Shown: positions 28,514 to 39,173, counted from the stretch's first letter. The stretch: 64,000 nt of DNA from Stenotrophomonas bentonitica (GCF_002887735.1 NZ_PKQP01000002.1:1-64000), one strand, 5' to 3'. Notes: a model not told the origin generated them from the letters alone. Numbers and translations are program-made.

Positions 28514-28738
28514 GGTCGCCTCCTGTCGGGGGGGCTGGATACCAGTCACCAGCACTGCTCGGACACTATCGGCGAATACAGGCTGCTGCAATGGCAGGTC
28601 ACGCCTCCCGCACATGGCCAGGCCAAGCCTCTTCCCTGTCCCGTGAGTCTCCAAGTTTCCGACAGACGGGCAGGTCCAGCGCCGATGGGCACACGCTGTG
28701 GGAACAAGCACAGTATGGTTTTCAGTGGGGCGTTGCGC

Positions 28739-31147
28739 ATGTCGCGGGTGCTCGACAGTGCCGATCACGCCACCGATGCCGCCTTCCCGATCTTCGGCAA
28801 AGCGTGTGTCGTTTCGCTGTTGGCAGGCATCTGCGCGATCATCTTCTCGCCCCGGCTGCTGCCGATGGAATGGGGCGTTGCGGCGGCGGCGGTCGGTATT
28901 CTGCTCTGGATCCTGCCCTCCCGCCTGCGCCTCCTTGGCGCGGCCCTCTTCGGTCTAGGCTGGGCGGCCTTCCACGGCCACGCCGGGCTCGCCCAGCAGC
29001 TGACGCCCGGCAGCGCCGCCGTCGACCACGTGCTGCACGGGCGGGTGGTCAGCCTCCCCGACCATGGTCCCGGGGGAACCCGCTTCCGCTTCCGGGTGGA
29101 CGAAGATCCGGCGATGCCCACCAGACTCCGCGGTCGCGACCTGGCGCTGGGCTGGTACGACGGATTCCGTGGCGCCGCCGATGATCGCCGGCGCACGCTG
29201 CGGGCCGGCGAGCGCTGGTCGCTCAACGTGCGGGTCCGGCCGCCGCGTGGCCTGGTGAATCCGGGCGGGTTCGACGCCGAGGGCTATGCATTGCGGCAAC
29301 GGGTGGCGGGCAGTGGGTACGTGCGCGAGCCCGCCCGTGCGCATCCACTGGGCGAGCCGGCCGGCTTGCCGGCATGGCGCGAGCGGATGGCCGACGCGAT
29401 CGCCCGCGCGGTCCAGGACGACGGCCGCCGCTTCGTCCAGGCGCTGGCACTGGGCGACACCCGTGGCCTCGGCCAGGCCGATTGGGACGACCTGCGTGCG
29501 CTGGGGGTGACCCACCTGGTAGCGATTTCGGGTTTCCATGTCGGCGTCGTGGCTGGCGTGGCCGCACTGCTGGCAGGCGGCCTCTGGCGGTGCCTGCCGA
29601 TAGCGGGCCTTTACCTGCCGCGCCCGATGGGCGCCGCAGCCGCGGCGGTCGCAGGTGCGGCGCTGTACGCAGCAGCGGCCGGTTTCGCGCTGCCGACGGT
29701 GCGCACCGTGCTGATGATCGCGGTGGTGGCAACGGCGCGTTGCAGCCGGCGACGGGCGACGGTCGCCCAGTCGCTGTCGCTGGCGGCGCTGGCGATGCTG
29801 TTGTTCGATCCGCTTGCGGTTCTGGCCCCCGGCTTCTGGCTGAGCTTTGCCGGCGTGCTGTGGCTGATCTGGTGCCTGCCGGGGCGCGAGCAGGGCTGGC
29901 TGCGCGGATTCCTGAGTGCCCAGGGCGTGGCCACCGTGGCGTTGCTGCCGCTGACCGTGGCGCTGTTCGGGCAGGCTTCGCGCGCCGGTCCGCTGGTGAA
30001 CCTGGTGGCGATTCCGTGGTGGACCATGGTGGTGGTGCCGCTGGCACTGCTCGGTACCGCGCTTGAGGCGCTGATCGAGGGGGCGGGGCGCTGGCCCTGG
30101 CAGCTGGCGGCATGGTGCTTCGACGCGAGCTGGTGGCTGTTCGGGTATGCCGCGCGCAGCGAGCTGTCGCTGTGGTGGCTGCCACAGGCCAACCGCTGGG
30201 CATTGCTGGCGGCGGTGTCCGGCGTGTTCTGGCTGTTGTTGCCGCGCGGCAGTGGCGGCCGGGTGGCGGCGCTGCTGTTGTGCCTGCCGCTGCTATGGCC
30301 GGCGCGTCACGGGCCTGGCGAGGGCGAGGTGGAGCTGCTGGTGATGGACGTGGGGCAAGGCCTGGCGGTGGTCGTGCGCACGCGCCGCCACACGCTGCTG
30401 TACGACACCGGCCCCGGGACCGACGATGGCTTCGATGCCGGTGAGCGGATCGTGGTGCCCACGCTGCGTGCGCTGGGCCAGGGGCGGCTGGACCGGATCA
30501 TGATCAGCCACGACCACCGCGACCACACCGGTGGCCTGCGCGGGGTGCGCCGCAGCTTCCCCGATGCGGTCGTGCAGGCACCGCAGGGCGCCCTGCGTGG
30601 CCGCGCATCGGCCTGCCATGCCGGGCAATCCTGGGCGTGGGACGGGGTCACGTTCCGGGTGCTGCATCCCCTTCCCGGCGAAGCCCGGTCGATCAACGAC
30701 AGCAGTTGCGTGCTGCGGATGGAAACCGCCCGGGGGGCGATCCTGCTGGCCGGCGACATCGAAAAAGGCAGCGAAGCGCGGCTGCTCCAGCAGGCAGGTG
30801 CGCTGCTGGCGGCCGAAGCAGTAGTGGTGCCGCACCATGGCAGTGCCAGCTCGTCCACCCCGGCCTGGGTGGATGCCGTCGCGCCGCGCCTGGCGATCGT
30901 CTCGGCTGGCCATCGCAATCGCTTCGGCCACCCGCGCGCCGAGGTGGTGTCGCGCTGGCAGGCGGTGGGGGCGGAGGTGCTCAACACGGCCGAGAGCGGC
31001 GCGGTCCGTATCTGGCTCGGGCGTGAAGGCCTGCAGGTGCGTGAACAACGGGTTTTCGAGCGGCGTTGGTGGGATGCCGCGGAGCGGAGCCGGTCGGCTG
31101 CTATCCTATCGGCGATCAAACAGGCGGCCGCTGGGCCGGAGGATTGA
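28739..31147 (+). CDS. comEC: DNA internalization channel protein ComEC/Rec2
   Basis: Inner-membrane channel that takes single-stranded DNA into the cytoplasm during natural transformation. The product is about 802 aa from ATG 28739 (GGGG eight bases before); ATGs at 28715 and 28685 are alternatives. An N-terminal helical and OB-like region (DUF4131) is followed by the Competence domain with LGVTHLVAISGFHVGVVAG and many membrane helices, then a metallo-beta-lactamase domain with MDVGQGLAVVV, ISHDHRDHTGGL and VVPHHGS, all metal-binding motifs kept. It heads a series running into exbB three bases later. With the pilin genes it suggests competence, though other com genes are not here. Confidence 0.93.
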   Translation: MSRVLDSADHATDAAFPIFGKACVVSLLAGICAIIFSPRLLPMEWGVAAAAVGILLWILPSRLRLLGAALFGLGWAAFHGHAGLAQQLTPGSAAVDHVLHGRVVSLPDHGPGGTRFRFRVDEDPAMPTRLRGRDLALGWYDGFRGAADDRRRTLRAGERWSLNVRVRPPRGLVNPGGFDAEGYALRQRVAGSGYVREPARAHPLGEPAGLPAWRERMADAIARAVQDDGRRFVQALALGDTRGLGQADWDDLRALGVTHLVAISGFHVGVVAGVAALLAGGLWRCLPIAGLYLPRPMGAAAAAVAGAALYAAAAGFALPTVRTVLMIAVVATARCSRRRATVAQSLSLAALAMLLFDPLAVLAPGFWLSFAGVLWLIWCLPGREQGWLRGFLSAQGVATVALLPLTVALFGQASRAGPLVNLVAIPWWTMVVVPLALLGTALEALIEGAGRWPWQLAAWCFDASWWLFGYAARSELSLWWLPQANRWALLAAVSGVFWLLLPRGSGGRVAALLLCLPLLWPARHGPGEGEVELLVMDVGQGLAVVVRTRRHTLLYDTGPGTDDGFDAGERIVVPTLRALGQGRLDRIMISHDHRDHTGGLRGVRRSFPDAVVQAPQGALRGRASACHAGQSWAWDGVTFRVLHPLPGEARSINDSSCVLRMETARGAILLAGDIEKGSEARLLQQAGALLAAEAVVVPHHGSASSSTPAWVDAVAPRLAIVSAGHRNRFGHPRAEVVSRWQAVGAEVLNTAESGAVRIWLGREGLQVREQRVFERRWWDAAERSRSAAILSAIKQAAAGPED

Positions 31148-31150
31148 AAC

Positions 31151-31825
31151 GTGTGGGAACTGGTCAAGGCCGGTGGCTGGCCGATGCTGCCGCTGCTGCT
31201 GTTGGGCGTACTGGCTTTGGCAATTGTCCTGGAGCGTTTCTGGACCCTGCGCCGCAATGAAGTCCTGCCCCCGGGGCTGGGGCAGGAAGTGCGCAACTGG
31301 GCCGCACGCGGCAAGCTCGACCCGAGCCACATCCAGTCGCTGCGCGGCAACTCGCCGCTGGGCGCGCTGCTGGCCACCGCGCTGGAAGCGCGCAATCGCC
31401 CGCGCGACCAGATCCGCGAGCGCATTGAAGACGCCGGCCGGCACCTGGTTCACCGCATGGAGCGGTTCCTGAACCCCCTCGGCACGATCGCCTCGGCCGG
31501 CCCGCTGCTGGGCCTGCTCGGCACGGTGGTCGGGATGATCCAGATGTTCATGGGCATCCTCGACCACGGCGTGGGCGATGTGAACCAGCTGGCCGGCGGT
31601 ATCGGCAAGGCACTGGTGTGCACCGCGACCGGCATGATCGTGGCGATCCCCGCGCTGATGTTCCATCGCTACTTCAAGGGCCGCATCGCCGGCTACGTGA
31701 TCGAGATGGAGCAGGAAGCTTCGGCCCTGCTGGACGCGCTGGATGGCCGCCCGGGCGTGATGAACACGGCCCCGCGTGCCACCGGTGCCCCCGCCGGCGC
31801 CGCACCGGTCACGGTCAAGGGCTGA
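31151..31825 (+). CDS. exbB: MotA/TolQ/ExbB-type proton channel protein
   Basis: A 224-residue inner-membrane protein with three membrane helices (LLLLGVLALAIVLERF; ASAGPLLGLLGTVVGMIQMF; ALVCTATGMIVAIPALMF), the last two forming the conserved channel. With the ExbD-like partner it should convert proton-motive force into work on an envelope protein. It begins with GTG three bases after comEC and is three bases from exbD. No tonB, tolA or tolB is near, and the operon continues with LPS genes, so the partner is not the usual one. ExbB or a TolQ paralogue cannot be separated by eye. Confidence 0.88.
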   Translation: MWELVKAGGWPMLPLLLLGVLALAIVLERFWTLRRNEVLPPGLGQEVRNWAARGKLDPSHIQSLRGNSPLGALLATALEARNRPRDQIRERIEDAGRHLVHRMERFLNPLGTIASAGPLLGLLGTVVGMIQMFMGILDHGVGDVNQLAGGIGKALVCTATGMIVAIPALMFHRYFKGRIAGYVIEMEQEASALLDALDGRPGVMNTAPRATGAPAGAAPVTVKG

Positions 31826-31828
31826 CGG

Positions 31829-32251
31829 ATGCGTATCCGCAATGACCGGATCCAGGACGAACCGCATATCGATCTGGTCCCGCTGATCGATGTGATCCTC
31901 GTCCTGATCATCTTCTTCGTGGTCACCACCACCTTCGACGCGCGCTCGACGCTGCAGTTGCAGTTGCCGACCGCCAGCCAGCAGGACACCACCGAGCCGC
32001 CGCGCTCGCTGAGCGTGCTGGTCAATGCCGAAGGGCGTTACTTCATCAACGATCAGGAAGTGCTGCGCACCGACGTCGAGTCGGTCAAGCAGACGATTGC
32101 CGCCGTCGCCGGCAGTGATCGGGAACAGACCGTGCTGTTGCGCGCCGACGCGCGTACGCCTTACCAGGCCGTGGTCACGGCCCAGGATGCCCTGGGCCAG
32201 CTGGGCTTCCGCCGCATCGCCATCGCTACCGCGCCGGAGGTGCGTCCATGA
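31829..32251 (+). CDS. exbD: ExbD/TolR-type protein
   Basis: A 140-residue protein with a short cytoplasmic start, one membrane helix carrying the essential Asp (HIDLVPLIDVILVLIIFFVV), and a periplasmic domain ending VTAQDALGQLGFRRIAIAT, typical of ExbD/TolR. Works with the ExbB-like protein just upstream. Its stop overlaps the msbA start by four bases (ATGA), which ties this motor to lipid A export at the level of translation. Confidence 0.92.
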   Translation: MRIRNDRIQDEPHIDLVPLIDVILVLIIFFVVTTTFDARSTLQLQLPTASQQDTTEPPRSLSVLVNAEGRYFINDQEVLRTDVESVKQTIAAVAGSDREQTVLLRADARTPYQAVVTAQDALGQLGFRRIAIATAPEVRP

Positions 32252-33996
32252 GCAAGAAACATTCTTCCGTCTGGCCGATCTACAAGCGGCTGCTCGGGTA
32301 CACCGGGGCGTACTGGGTGTTCATGGTCGCGGCCGTGATCGCGATGGTGGTCGAGGCGCTGGCCGGCTACAGCTTCACCAAGCTGATGGAGCCGCTGGTC
32401 AACCGGGGGTTCGTCAACCCGGAGCCGCGCATGGCGGTGATCCTGCCGCTGACCATCCTCGGGTTGTTCATGATGCGCAGCCTGGCCACCCTGGTCAGCG
32501 ACTACGCGCTGGCCCGCACCGGGCGCAGCGTGGTGCGCGACCTGCGTGAGCAGGTGCTGGAGAAGTACCTGCACCTGCCGTCCTCGCACTTCGATGCCGA
32601 GGCCACGCCGGTGATGGTCAGCCGCCTGAACTTCGATACAGAACAGGTCACCCAGGCCAGTGCCGATGCGCTCAAGACCCTGGTGGCCGATACCCTCACC
32701 ATCATCGCCATGCTGGTGGTGATGCTGCAGATGAGCGTCAAGGTCACCATGGCGATGCTGGTGGTGGTGCCGTTGATCGGCGTGATCGTCTCGATCGTCG
32801 GCAAGCGTTACCGCCGGATCAGCCGGGGCATCCAGGACGGCATGGGCGGCATGGCGCAGACCGCCGAACAGTCGTTGGCCGCGCAGCAGGAAGTGAAGGT
32901 GCATGGCACCCAGGCGCACGAGATCTCGCGCTACTCGCGTTTGGCCAACCGCATGCTTGGCCTGAACATGAAGGTCGAAACCACGCGCGCACTGGCCTCC
33001 AGCACGGTGCAGTTCCTGGCGGCATTGGCGCTGGCGGTGATCGTGTGGGTGTCCACCCGCGAGGCGCTGGCCGGCAAGCTCAACGCAGGCCAGTTCATGG
33101 GTCTGATGACCTCGATGATGGCCATCATTCCCTCGCTGCGTCGCCTGACCAGTGTGCAGACCTCGATCTCGCGCGGTGTCGCTGCGGCCGAGCGCCTGTT
33201 CGGGATTCTGGACATGCCGGTCGAGCGCGACGAAGGCCTCCAGCGCATCGGCCGCGCGCGCGGCGAGCTCGCGTTCGAGCACGTGATGCTGCGCTATCGC
33301 GAGGACACCGGCATCGCGCTGGACGACATCAGTTTCGTGGCCAGGCCGGGCACGGTGACGGCGATCGTCGGCCGCTCCGGCAGCGGCAAGACCAGCCTGA
33401 TCCGCCTGGTGCCGCGCTTCTATGAACCCAGCGGCGGCCGCATCACGCTCGATGGCGTGGCCCTGGACGACTACCCGCTGGCCGACCTGCGTCGCCAGGT
33501 GGCGATGGTCGGGCAGAAGGTCATGCTGTTCGATGACACCGTGGGCGCCAACATCGCCTACGGCATGGATGCTACCGAAGATCAGATCCGTGCGGCGGCC
33601 GAAGCGGCCAATGCGTGGGAGTTCATCGCGCGCATGCCGCAGCAGCTGCAGACGCCCGTTGGTGAGAATGGCGCGTTGCTCTCCGGTGGCCAGCGCCAGC
33701 GCTTGGCGATTGCCCGCGCGATCCTGCGCGACGCGCCGATCCTGATCCTGGATGAAGCCACCGCTGCGCTCGACAACGAATCCGAACGCCTGGTGCAGGA
33801 CGCCCTGCAGCGCCTGATGCCCGAGCGCACCACGCTGGTGATCGCGCACCGCCTGTCCACCATCGAACATGCCGACCAGGTGCTGGTGATGGACCACGGC
33901 CGCATCGTCGAACGTGGCACGCACAACGAACTGCTGGCGCTGGGTGGCCTGTACGAGCACCTGCACAGGATGCAGTTCCGCGAAAGGCAGCCCTGA
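32248..33996 (+). CDS. msbA: Lipid A export ABC transporter MsbA
   Basis: Flips core-lipid A across the inner membrane. The 582-residue half-transporter has six membrane helices in the first 320 residues, then an ATPase domain with Walker [12 protein letters not shown], signature [16 protein letters not shown], Walker [13 protein letters not shown] and the H loop [13 protein letters not shown]. The length equals E. coli MsbA. Its TGA shares one base with the lpxK ATG. Confidence 0.96.
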   Translation: MSKKHSSVWPIYKRLLGYTGAYWVFMVAAVIAMVVEALAGYSFTKLMEPLVNRGFVNPEPRMAVILPLTILGLFMMRSLATLVSDYALARTGRSVVRDLREQVLEKYLHLPSSHFDAEATPVMVSRLNFDTEQVTQASADALKTLVADTLTIIAMLVVMLQMSVKVTMAMLVVVPLIGVIVSIVGKRYRRISRGIQDGMGGMAQTAEQSLAAQQEVKVHGTQAHEISRYSRLANRMLGLNMKVETTRALASSTVQFLAALALAVIVWVSTREALAGKLNAGQFMGLMTSMMAIIPSLRRLTSVQTSISRGVAAAERLFGILDMPVERDEGLQRIGRARGELAFEHVMLRYREDTGIALDDISFVARPGTVTAIVGRSGSGKTSLIRLVPRFYEPSGGRITLDGVALDDYPLADLRRQVAMVGQKVMLFDDTVGANIAYGMDATEDQIRAAAEAANAWEFIARMPQQLQTPVGENGALLSGGQRQRLAIARAILRDAPILILDEATAALDNESERLVQDALQRLMPERTTLVIAHRLSTIEHADQVLVMDHGRIVERGTHNELLALGGLYEHLHRMQFRERQP

Positions 33997-35018
33997 TGGC
34001 AGGCAAGGGCACGCAGACGCCGTCGTACTGGTATGACGGCAGCACCATTCCGTTCCTGGCGCGCCTGGCGTCACCGCTGTATGGCGCGGCGATCGCGCTG
34101 CGGCGGATGGCCTATCGCCGCCGTTGGCTGAAGCGGCATTCGCTGCCGGTGCCGGTGGTGGTGGTCGGCAACGTCACTGCCGGCGGCACCGGCAAGACTC
34201 CGCTGACGATTGCCCTGGTCAACCGCCTGCGCGACGCGGGCTGGAAGCCGGGGGTCGCCAGCCGTGGCTATGGCCGCGAGGAGGCGGGCACGCCGCGCTG
34301 GGTGCTGGCCAGTACCGATACCTCGGTCGGCGGCGACGAGCCGGTGCTGATCGCCTGGAAAACCGGCGTGCCGGTGCGGGTCGATGCGGACCGCGTCGCG
34401 GCGGGCAAGGCGCTGGTCGAGGCGGGCTGCGACATCATCGTCTGCGATGACGGCCTGCAGCATTACCGGCTGGCGCGCGACATCGAAATCGAAGTGGTCG
34501 ATGCCCAGCGTCGCTATGGCAACGGCCGCCTGATTCCCGCCGGGCCGCTGCGCGAGCCGGCCAGCCGTGCGCGCGACTGCGATTTCCGCGTGGTCAACAT
34601 GGGCCAGGCCAGTGACGGCACCGAAGCGCAGACCGCCTGCGGCTTCGGCGAATGGCCGATGCAGCTTCGCATCGACAGTGCGCAGCCGCTGCAGGGCGGC
34701 CGTGCGCGGCGCCTCTCGCATTTCCAGGGCCAGCGCGTGCATGCCGTGGCCGGCATCGCCAACCCGCAGCGCTTCTTCGACATGCTGCGCGCGCACCGCA
34801 TCGGCGTGGTGCCGCATGCCTTCGCCGATCACCATGCCTACCAGCCCGCGGACCTCCGCTTCGGCAGCGAGTTGCCGGTGCTGATGACCGAGAAGGATGC
34901 GGTCAAGTGCAAGGCCTTCGCGACCGAGTGGCACTTCGCGGTGCCGCTGTCGGCGGAGTTGCCGGCCGCGTTCTGGATCAGCCTGCTGGATCGCGTCGAG
35001 AAGCTCGGCAAGCGTTGA
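33996..35018 (+). CDS. lpxK: Tetraacyldisaccharide 4'-kinase
   Basis: Adds the 4'-phosphate to the lipid A precursor at the inner membrane. The 340-residue product has an N-terminal membrane-associated helix, the P loop [41 protein letters not shown] and the conserved [19 protein letters not shown]. The start overlaps the msbA stop (TGATG). With msbA and kdsB it forms the lipopolysaccharide part of this operon. Confidence 0.96.
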   Translation: MAGKGTQTPSYWYDGSTIPFLARLASPLYGAAIALRRMAYRRRWLKRHSLPVPVVVVGNVTAGGTGKTPLTIALVNRLRDAGWKPGVASRGYGREEAGTPRWVLASTDTSVGGDEPVLIAWKTGVPVRVDADRVAAGKALVEAGCDIIVCDDGLQHYRLARDIEIEVVDAQRRYGNGRLIPAGPLREPASRARDCDFRVVNMGQASDGTEAQTACGFGEWPMQLRIDSAQPLQGGRARRLSHFQGQRVHAVAGIANPQRFFDMLRAHRIGVVPHAFADHHAYQPADLRFGSELPVLMTEKDAVKCKAFATEWHFAVPLSAELPAAFWISLLDRVEKLGKR

Positions 35019-35084
35019 CGCCTCCGGTGCCGCTTGCGGCACACTGAGGCCCTGATTGCCTTCCTTTCGTACAGGTCATCCCCC

Positions 35085-35858
35085 ATGAGCGCTTCCGTCG
35101 AGTTCGTCGTCGCCATTCCCGCCCGTTACGCCGCCTCGCGGCTGCCGGGCAAGCCACTGCGCCTGCTGGGCGGCGAACCGCTGGTGCTGCGCGTGGCGCA
35201 ACGCGCGTTGCTCGCCGGCGCTCGCGAAGTGTGGGTGGCCACGGATGACCGGCGCATCGCCGATGCGTTGCAGGGCCTGGCCGAGGTGCGTGTGGCGATG
35301 ACCTCCACCGATCATGCTTCCGGCACCGATCGCCTGGCCGAGTGCGCCGCACAGGCCGGGTGGTCGGACGACACCCTGGTGGTGAACCTGCAGGGCGATG
35401 AGCCGTTCGCCCCGGCCGAGGGCATCCGTGCCGTGGCCGAAGCGCTGGTCTACAGCGGTGCGGAGATGTCCACGCTGGCCACCCCGGTGGAAGACGCCGG
35501 AACGCTGTTCGACCCGAACGTGGTCAAGGTGGTGCGCAAGCAGAATCTGGACGCGCTGTACTTCAGCCGCGCGCCGATTCCGTGGCACCGCGACGCCTTC
35601 TCGCGCTCGCGCGACACGCTCGCCGGCCCACACTGGCTGCGCCACATCGGCATCTACGGCTACCGCGCCGGCTTCCTGCGCCGGTTCGCCGCGCTGCCGC
35701 CGGGCACGCTGGAGCAGCTGGAATCGCTCGAGCAGCTGCGCGTGCTGGAAGCAGGGCACCGCATCAGCGTGGCCCTGACCCCGGCCGAGTTCCCGCCCGG
35801 CATCGACACCCCGGACGATCTGGCGCGCGCCGAGGCCTGGTGGGCCGCCCACTCGTGA
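35085..35858 (+). CDS. kdsB: 3-deoxy-manno-octulosonate cytidylyltransferase
   Basis: Makes CMP-Kdo from CTP and Kdo for the LPS inner core. The 257-residue product has the nucleotide-binding start [41 protein letters not shown] and [12 protein letters not shown], and ends with [19 protein letters not shown] 35085 fits the family start; the in-frame ATG at 35034 adds a non-conserved segment. A gap of 66 bases follows lpxK. Confidence 0.96.
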   Translation: MSASVEFVVAIPARYAASRLPGKPLRLLGGEPLVLRVAQRALLAGAREVWVATDDRRIADALQGLAEVRVAMTSTDHASGTDRLAECAAQAGWSDDTLVVNLQGDEPFAPAEGIRAVAEALVYSGAEMSTLATPVEDAGTLFDPNVVKVVRKQNLDALYFSRAPIPWHRDAFSRSRDTLAGPHWLRHIGIYGYRAGFLRRFAALPPGTLEQLESLEQLRVLEAGHRISVALTPAEFPPGIDTPDDLARAEAWWAAHS

Positions 35859-35904
35859 CCGTGGCACGACGGCTGCATGACGCGTCCTCCGGCATAATCA
35901 GGGC

Positions 35905-37320
35905 ATGAACGTCCAGCCCGTCCAGGATCTGCCCGAATTCGCCACCTGGCTCAACGCCACGCCCACCACGCTGGGCGAGCTGCAGGGGCGGCCCGTGGTG
36001 CTCGCCTTCGTCAACGCAGCCTCGGTGTGGTGCGCGCAGCGGCTGGCCGAGCTGGCCCAGTGGCAATCGCGCAACCCCGGCAAGGTGCAGCTGCTGGTGC
36101 TGCAGGTGCCGCGTTTCGATGGTGAGCGCGATCCTGCCCAGTCCCTGAAACTGCTGCGCCGCCAGGGGCTGAACGCCCCGGCCCTGCTGGATGCGGACTG
36201 GGATGGCTGGCGCCGGTTCGGCGTGACCGCATGGCCGACCCTGGTGCTGCTCGATGCGCAGGGACGCGAGCGTGAGCGGCTGATCGGTCTCGGCGGGGAG
36301 CTGGAGCGTTCGCTGACGGCGCTGTGCGAGGGCAGTTCGCGCCCATCCGATGAAGACCTGCACGGCGCCCGCGAGCTGAGCCCCGAGCCGCGCCTGCCGC
36401 TGCGCTTCCCGACCGGGTTGGCGGTGACCACCGAGCGCCTGTACATCGCCGACACCGGTCACCACCGCGTGCTCGAGTGCAGCCATGGTGGCCGCGTGCT
36501 GCGCCAGTTCGGCATGGGCACCGCCGATTTCATGGATGGCGACCAGGCCCAGGCGGCCTTCCATCATCCCCAGGGCCTCGCGCTGGAGCGCGAATGGCTT
36601 TACGTGGCCGATACCGGCAATCACGCGCTGCGCCGGATCCATCTGCTCTCCGGGCAGGTCGACACGCTGTGCGGCACCGGCCGCCCTGGCGAGCCGGTCG
36701 AAGGGCCGATCGCCGCGCCGCGCCGTACCGCACTGAACCACCCGCAGGGGCTGGCGGTCGCTGACAACCAGGTCCACATCGCCATGGCCGGCGACAACCG
36801 GATCTGGAGCTACCACCTCGGCCAGCGCAGCCTGCAGTGGCGCGCCGGCAGTGGCGCCATCGACGAACGCGACGGCAGTGGTCATATGGCCGCCTTCGCG
36901 CAGCCGTGCTCGGTCGCCGCGGTCCAGCAGGTGCTGTACGTCTGCGACGCGCTGGGCTCGTCGATCCGCGCCATGCAACTGCGTGGCGATCTGGTCCAGA
37001 CACTGGTCGGGCAGGGGCTGTGGAGCTTCGGCGACCAGGACGGGCCGCGCGCCTCGGCACTGCTGCAGTACCCGCAGGCGATCGCGCTGAGTCCGGATGC
37101 GCCGCTGTTGTGGATCGCCGATGCCGGCAACGGCCGCCTGCGCACCCTGCGCCTGGGCGGTGGTGAGCTGAGCACGCTGGAGCTGCCGCGGCGCCTGCAT
37201 GGTCCGGCCGGCCTGGCGCTGGGCGGTGGTGCGGTCTGGATCGCCGAGACCGATGCCCATGCCGTGCTGCGGTTCGACCCCGTCAGTGGTGTCCTGAGCG
37301 ACGTGCCGATCAACGAATGA
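35905..37320 (+). CDS. Thioredoxin-like/NHL-repeat protein (NHLRC2-type layout)
   Basis: A 471-residue protein without signal peptide. Residues 1-145 have a thioredoxin-like fold (RPVVLAFVNAASVWCAQRL... FGVTAWPTLVLLDAQGRE), with the cis-Pro kept but only one Cys of the active site (WCAQR rather than WCxxC). Residues about 165-465 are an NHL beta-propeller: RFPTGLAVTTERLYIADTGH, HHPQGLALEREWLYVADTG, and further blades to the end. This two-domain layout matches animal NHLRC2 and many uncharacterised bacterial proteins. The function is unknown; a role as a scaffold or redox partner is inference. uvrC overlaps its stop by four bases. Confidence 0.82.
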   Translation: MNVQPVQDLPEFATWLNATPTTLGELQGRPVVLAFVNAASVWCAQRLAELAQWQSRNPGKVQLLVLQVPRFDGERDPAQSLKLLRRQGLNAPALLDADWDGWRRFGVTAWPTLVLLDAQGRERERLIGLGGELERSLTALCEGSSRPSDEDLHGARELSPEPRLPLRFPTGLAVTTERLYIADTGHHRVLECSHGGRVLRQFGMGTADFMDGDQAQAAFHHPQGLALEREWLYVADTGNHALRRIHLLSGQVDTLCGTGRPGEPVEGPIAAPRRTALNHPQGLAVADNQVHIAMAGDNRIWSYHLGQRSLQWRAGSGAIDERDGSGHMAAFAQPCSVAAVQQVLYVCDALGSSIRAMQLRGDLVQTLVGQGLWSFGDQDGPRASALLQYPQAIALSPDAPLLWIADAGNGRLRTLRLGGGELSTLELPRRLHGPAGLALGGGAVWIAETDAHAVLRFDPVSGVLSDVPINE

Positions 37321-39164
37321 CTGTTTCTTCCGCCCCCGCCTTCGATGGCAAGGCATTTGCGGCCCACCTGAGCACCGCCCCCGGCGTGTACCGCATGTAC
37401 GCCGCTGACGACACGCTGCTGTACGTCGGCAAGGCGCGCGCGCTGCGCAACCGCGTGGGCAGCTATTTCAACGGCACGCCCAAGACCACCCGGATCATGT
37501 CGATGCTGTCGCAGGTCGCGCGCATGGACGTGACCGTGACCCGCTCGGAGGCCGAGGCGCTGCTGCTGGAAAACCAGCTGATCAAGTCGCTCTCGCCGCG
37601 CTACAACGTCTCCCTGCGCGACGACAAGACTTACCCGCACGTGCTGCTGACCCGCGAGCAATGGCCGCGGATCGCGTTGCACCGCGGCCCGCGTGCGGTG
37701 CCGGGGCGTTACTTCGGTCCGTACCCGGGCGTCACCGCCGTGCGCGAAACGCTCAACCTGATGCACAAGCTGTTCAAGCTGCGCAGCTGCGAAGACAGCG
37801 TGTTCCGCAACCGCTCGCGGCCCTGCCTGCAGTACCAGATCGGTCGCTGCAGCGCGCCCTGCGTGGATCTGGTGGCGCCGGAGGATTACGCCGAATCGGT
37901 GCGCCGCGCCTCGATGTTCCTCGAGGGCAAGAGTGACCAGCTCGCCCGTGAGCTTGGCACCCAGATGCAGACCGCCAGCGAAGCGCTGGAGTTCGAGCAG
38001 GCCGCGCGCCTGCGCGATCTGATCGCCTCGCTGCGCAGCATGCAGACCCGCCAGTACGTGGATGGCCGCGCGGCGGACTTGGACGTGCTCGCCTGCGCAA
38101 CCCAGGGCGCCAGTGCCTGCGTGTTGCTGCTGGCCTTCCGTGACGGCCGCAACATGGGCACGCGCCCGTTCTTCCCGCGCACCAATGGCGAAGAAAGCGC
38201 CGATGAAGTACTGGGTGCATTCGTCTCGCAGTACTACGCCGAGCACGCCCCACCGCGCGAGATCCTGCTCGACCGCGAAATTCCCGACGCGAGCCTGATC
38301 GAGTCGGCGCTCAGTGCCTCGGCCGAGCGCAAGGTGCAGTTGCGGTGGAACGTGCGCGGCGAGCGTGCCGGCTATGTCGAGCTCGCCGCACGCAACGCGC
38401 AGATCACCCTGGTCACCGAGCTGGGCAGCCGCAACGCGCAGCACGCCCGCAGCGAGGACCTGCGGCAGATGCTGGGCCTTGCCGAACAGGTCAAGCGCGT
38501 GGAGTGCTTCGATATCAGCCACACCATGGGCGAAGCCACCGTGGCCTCGTGCGTGGTGTTCGATGCGGCCGGTCCGGTGCGCAGCCAGTACCGCCGCTTC
38601 AACATCAGTGGCATCGAGCCCGGCGATGACTACGCGGCCATGCGCCAGGCGATCGAGCGGCGCTTCCGCCGGGCGGTGGAGGAAGATGCGGTGCTGCCCG
38701 ATCTGTTGCTGATCGATGGTGGCGCCGGACAGTTGGCCCAGGCGCAATCGGCGCTGGCCGACCTGGGCGTGGAAGGGGTGATGCTGGTCGGTGTGGCCAA
38801 GGGCGTGGAGCGCAGGGCAGGGCATGAAGCCCTGGTACTGCCGGATGGTCGCGAGCTGCGCCCGGGCGCTGCCTCGCCCGCCCTGCAGTTCATCCAGCAG
38901 GTGCGTGACGAGGCCCACCGCTTCGCCATCACCGGCCACCGCGGGCGCCGCCAGAAGGCCCGGATGACCAGCAAGCTCGAAGATATTCCCGGCATCGGAC
39001 CGCGCCGGCGGGCCAGCCTGCTCAAGCATTTCGGCGGCCTGGTCGGCCTGAAAGCCGCCGGCGAAGCGGAAATCGCGAAAGTGGACGGCATCAATGACGC
39101 CCTCGCTGCGCGTATCTACGCTAACCTTCATGGACTGCCTACGCCCGATGCGGCGGGCGAGTAG
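37317..39164 (+). CDS. uvrC: Excinuclease ABC subunit C
   Basis: Makes both incisions in nucleotide excision repair. The 615-residue product has the GIY-YIG domain (APGVYRMYAADDTLLYVGKA), CLQYQIGRCSAPC, a UVR motif that contacts UvrB (ALEFEQAARLRDLIASL), the RNase H-like domain with CFDISHTMGEATVAS and LLLIDGGAGQL, and the tandem helix-hairpin-helix end LEDIPGIGPRRRASLLKHFG. It is coupled by ATGA to the thioredoxin/NHL gene and followed ten bases later by pgsA, an order common in proteobacteria. Confidence 0.97.
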   Translation: MTVSSAPAFDGKAFAAHLSTAPGVYRMYAADDTLLYVGKARALRNRVGSYFNGTPKTTRIMSMLSQVARMDVTVTRSEAEALLLENQLIKSLSPRYNVSLRDDKTYPHVLLTREQWPRIALHRGPRAVPGRYFGPYPGVTAVRETLNLMHKLFKLRSCEDSVFRNRSRPCLQYQIGRCSAPCVDLVAPEDYAESVRRASMFLEGKSDQLARELGTQMQTASEALEFEQAARLRDLIASLRSMQTRQYVDGRAADLDVLACATQGASACVLLLAFRDGRNMGTRPFFPRTNGEESADEVLGAFVSQYYAEHAPPREILLDREIPDASLIESALSASAERKVQLRWNVRGERAGYVELAARNAQITLVTELGSRNAQHARSEDLRQMLGLAEQVKRVECFDISHTMGEATVASCVVFDAAGPVRSQYRRFNISGIEPGDDYAAMRQAIERRFRRAVEEDAVLPDLLLIDGGAGQLAQAQSALADLGVEGVMLVGVAKGVERRAGHEALVLPDGRELRPGAASPALQFIQQVRDEAHRFAITGHRGRRQKARMTSKLEDIPGIGPRRRASLLKHFGGLVGLKAAGEAEIAKVDGINDALAARIYANLHGLPTPDAAGE

Positions 39165-39173
39165 AGAGACGCA

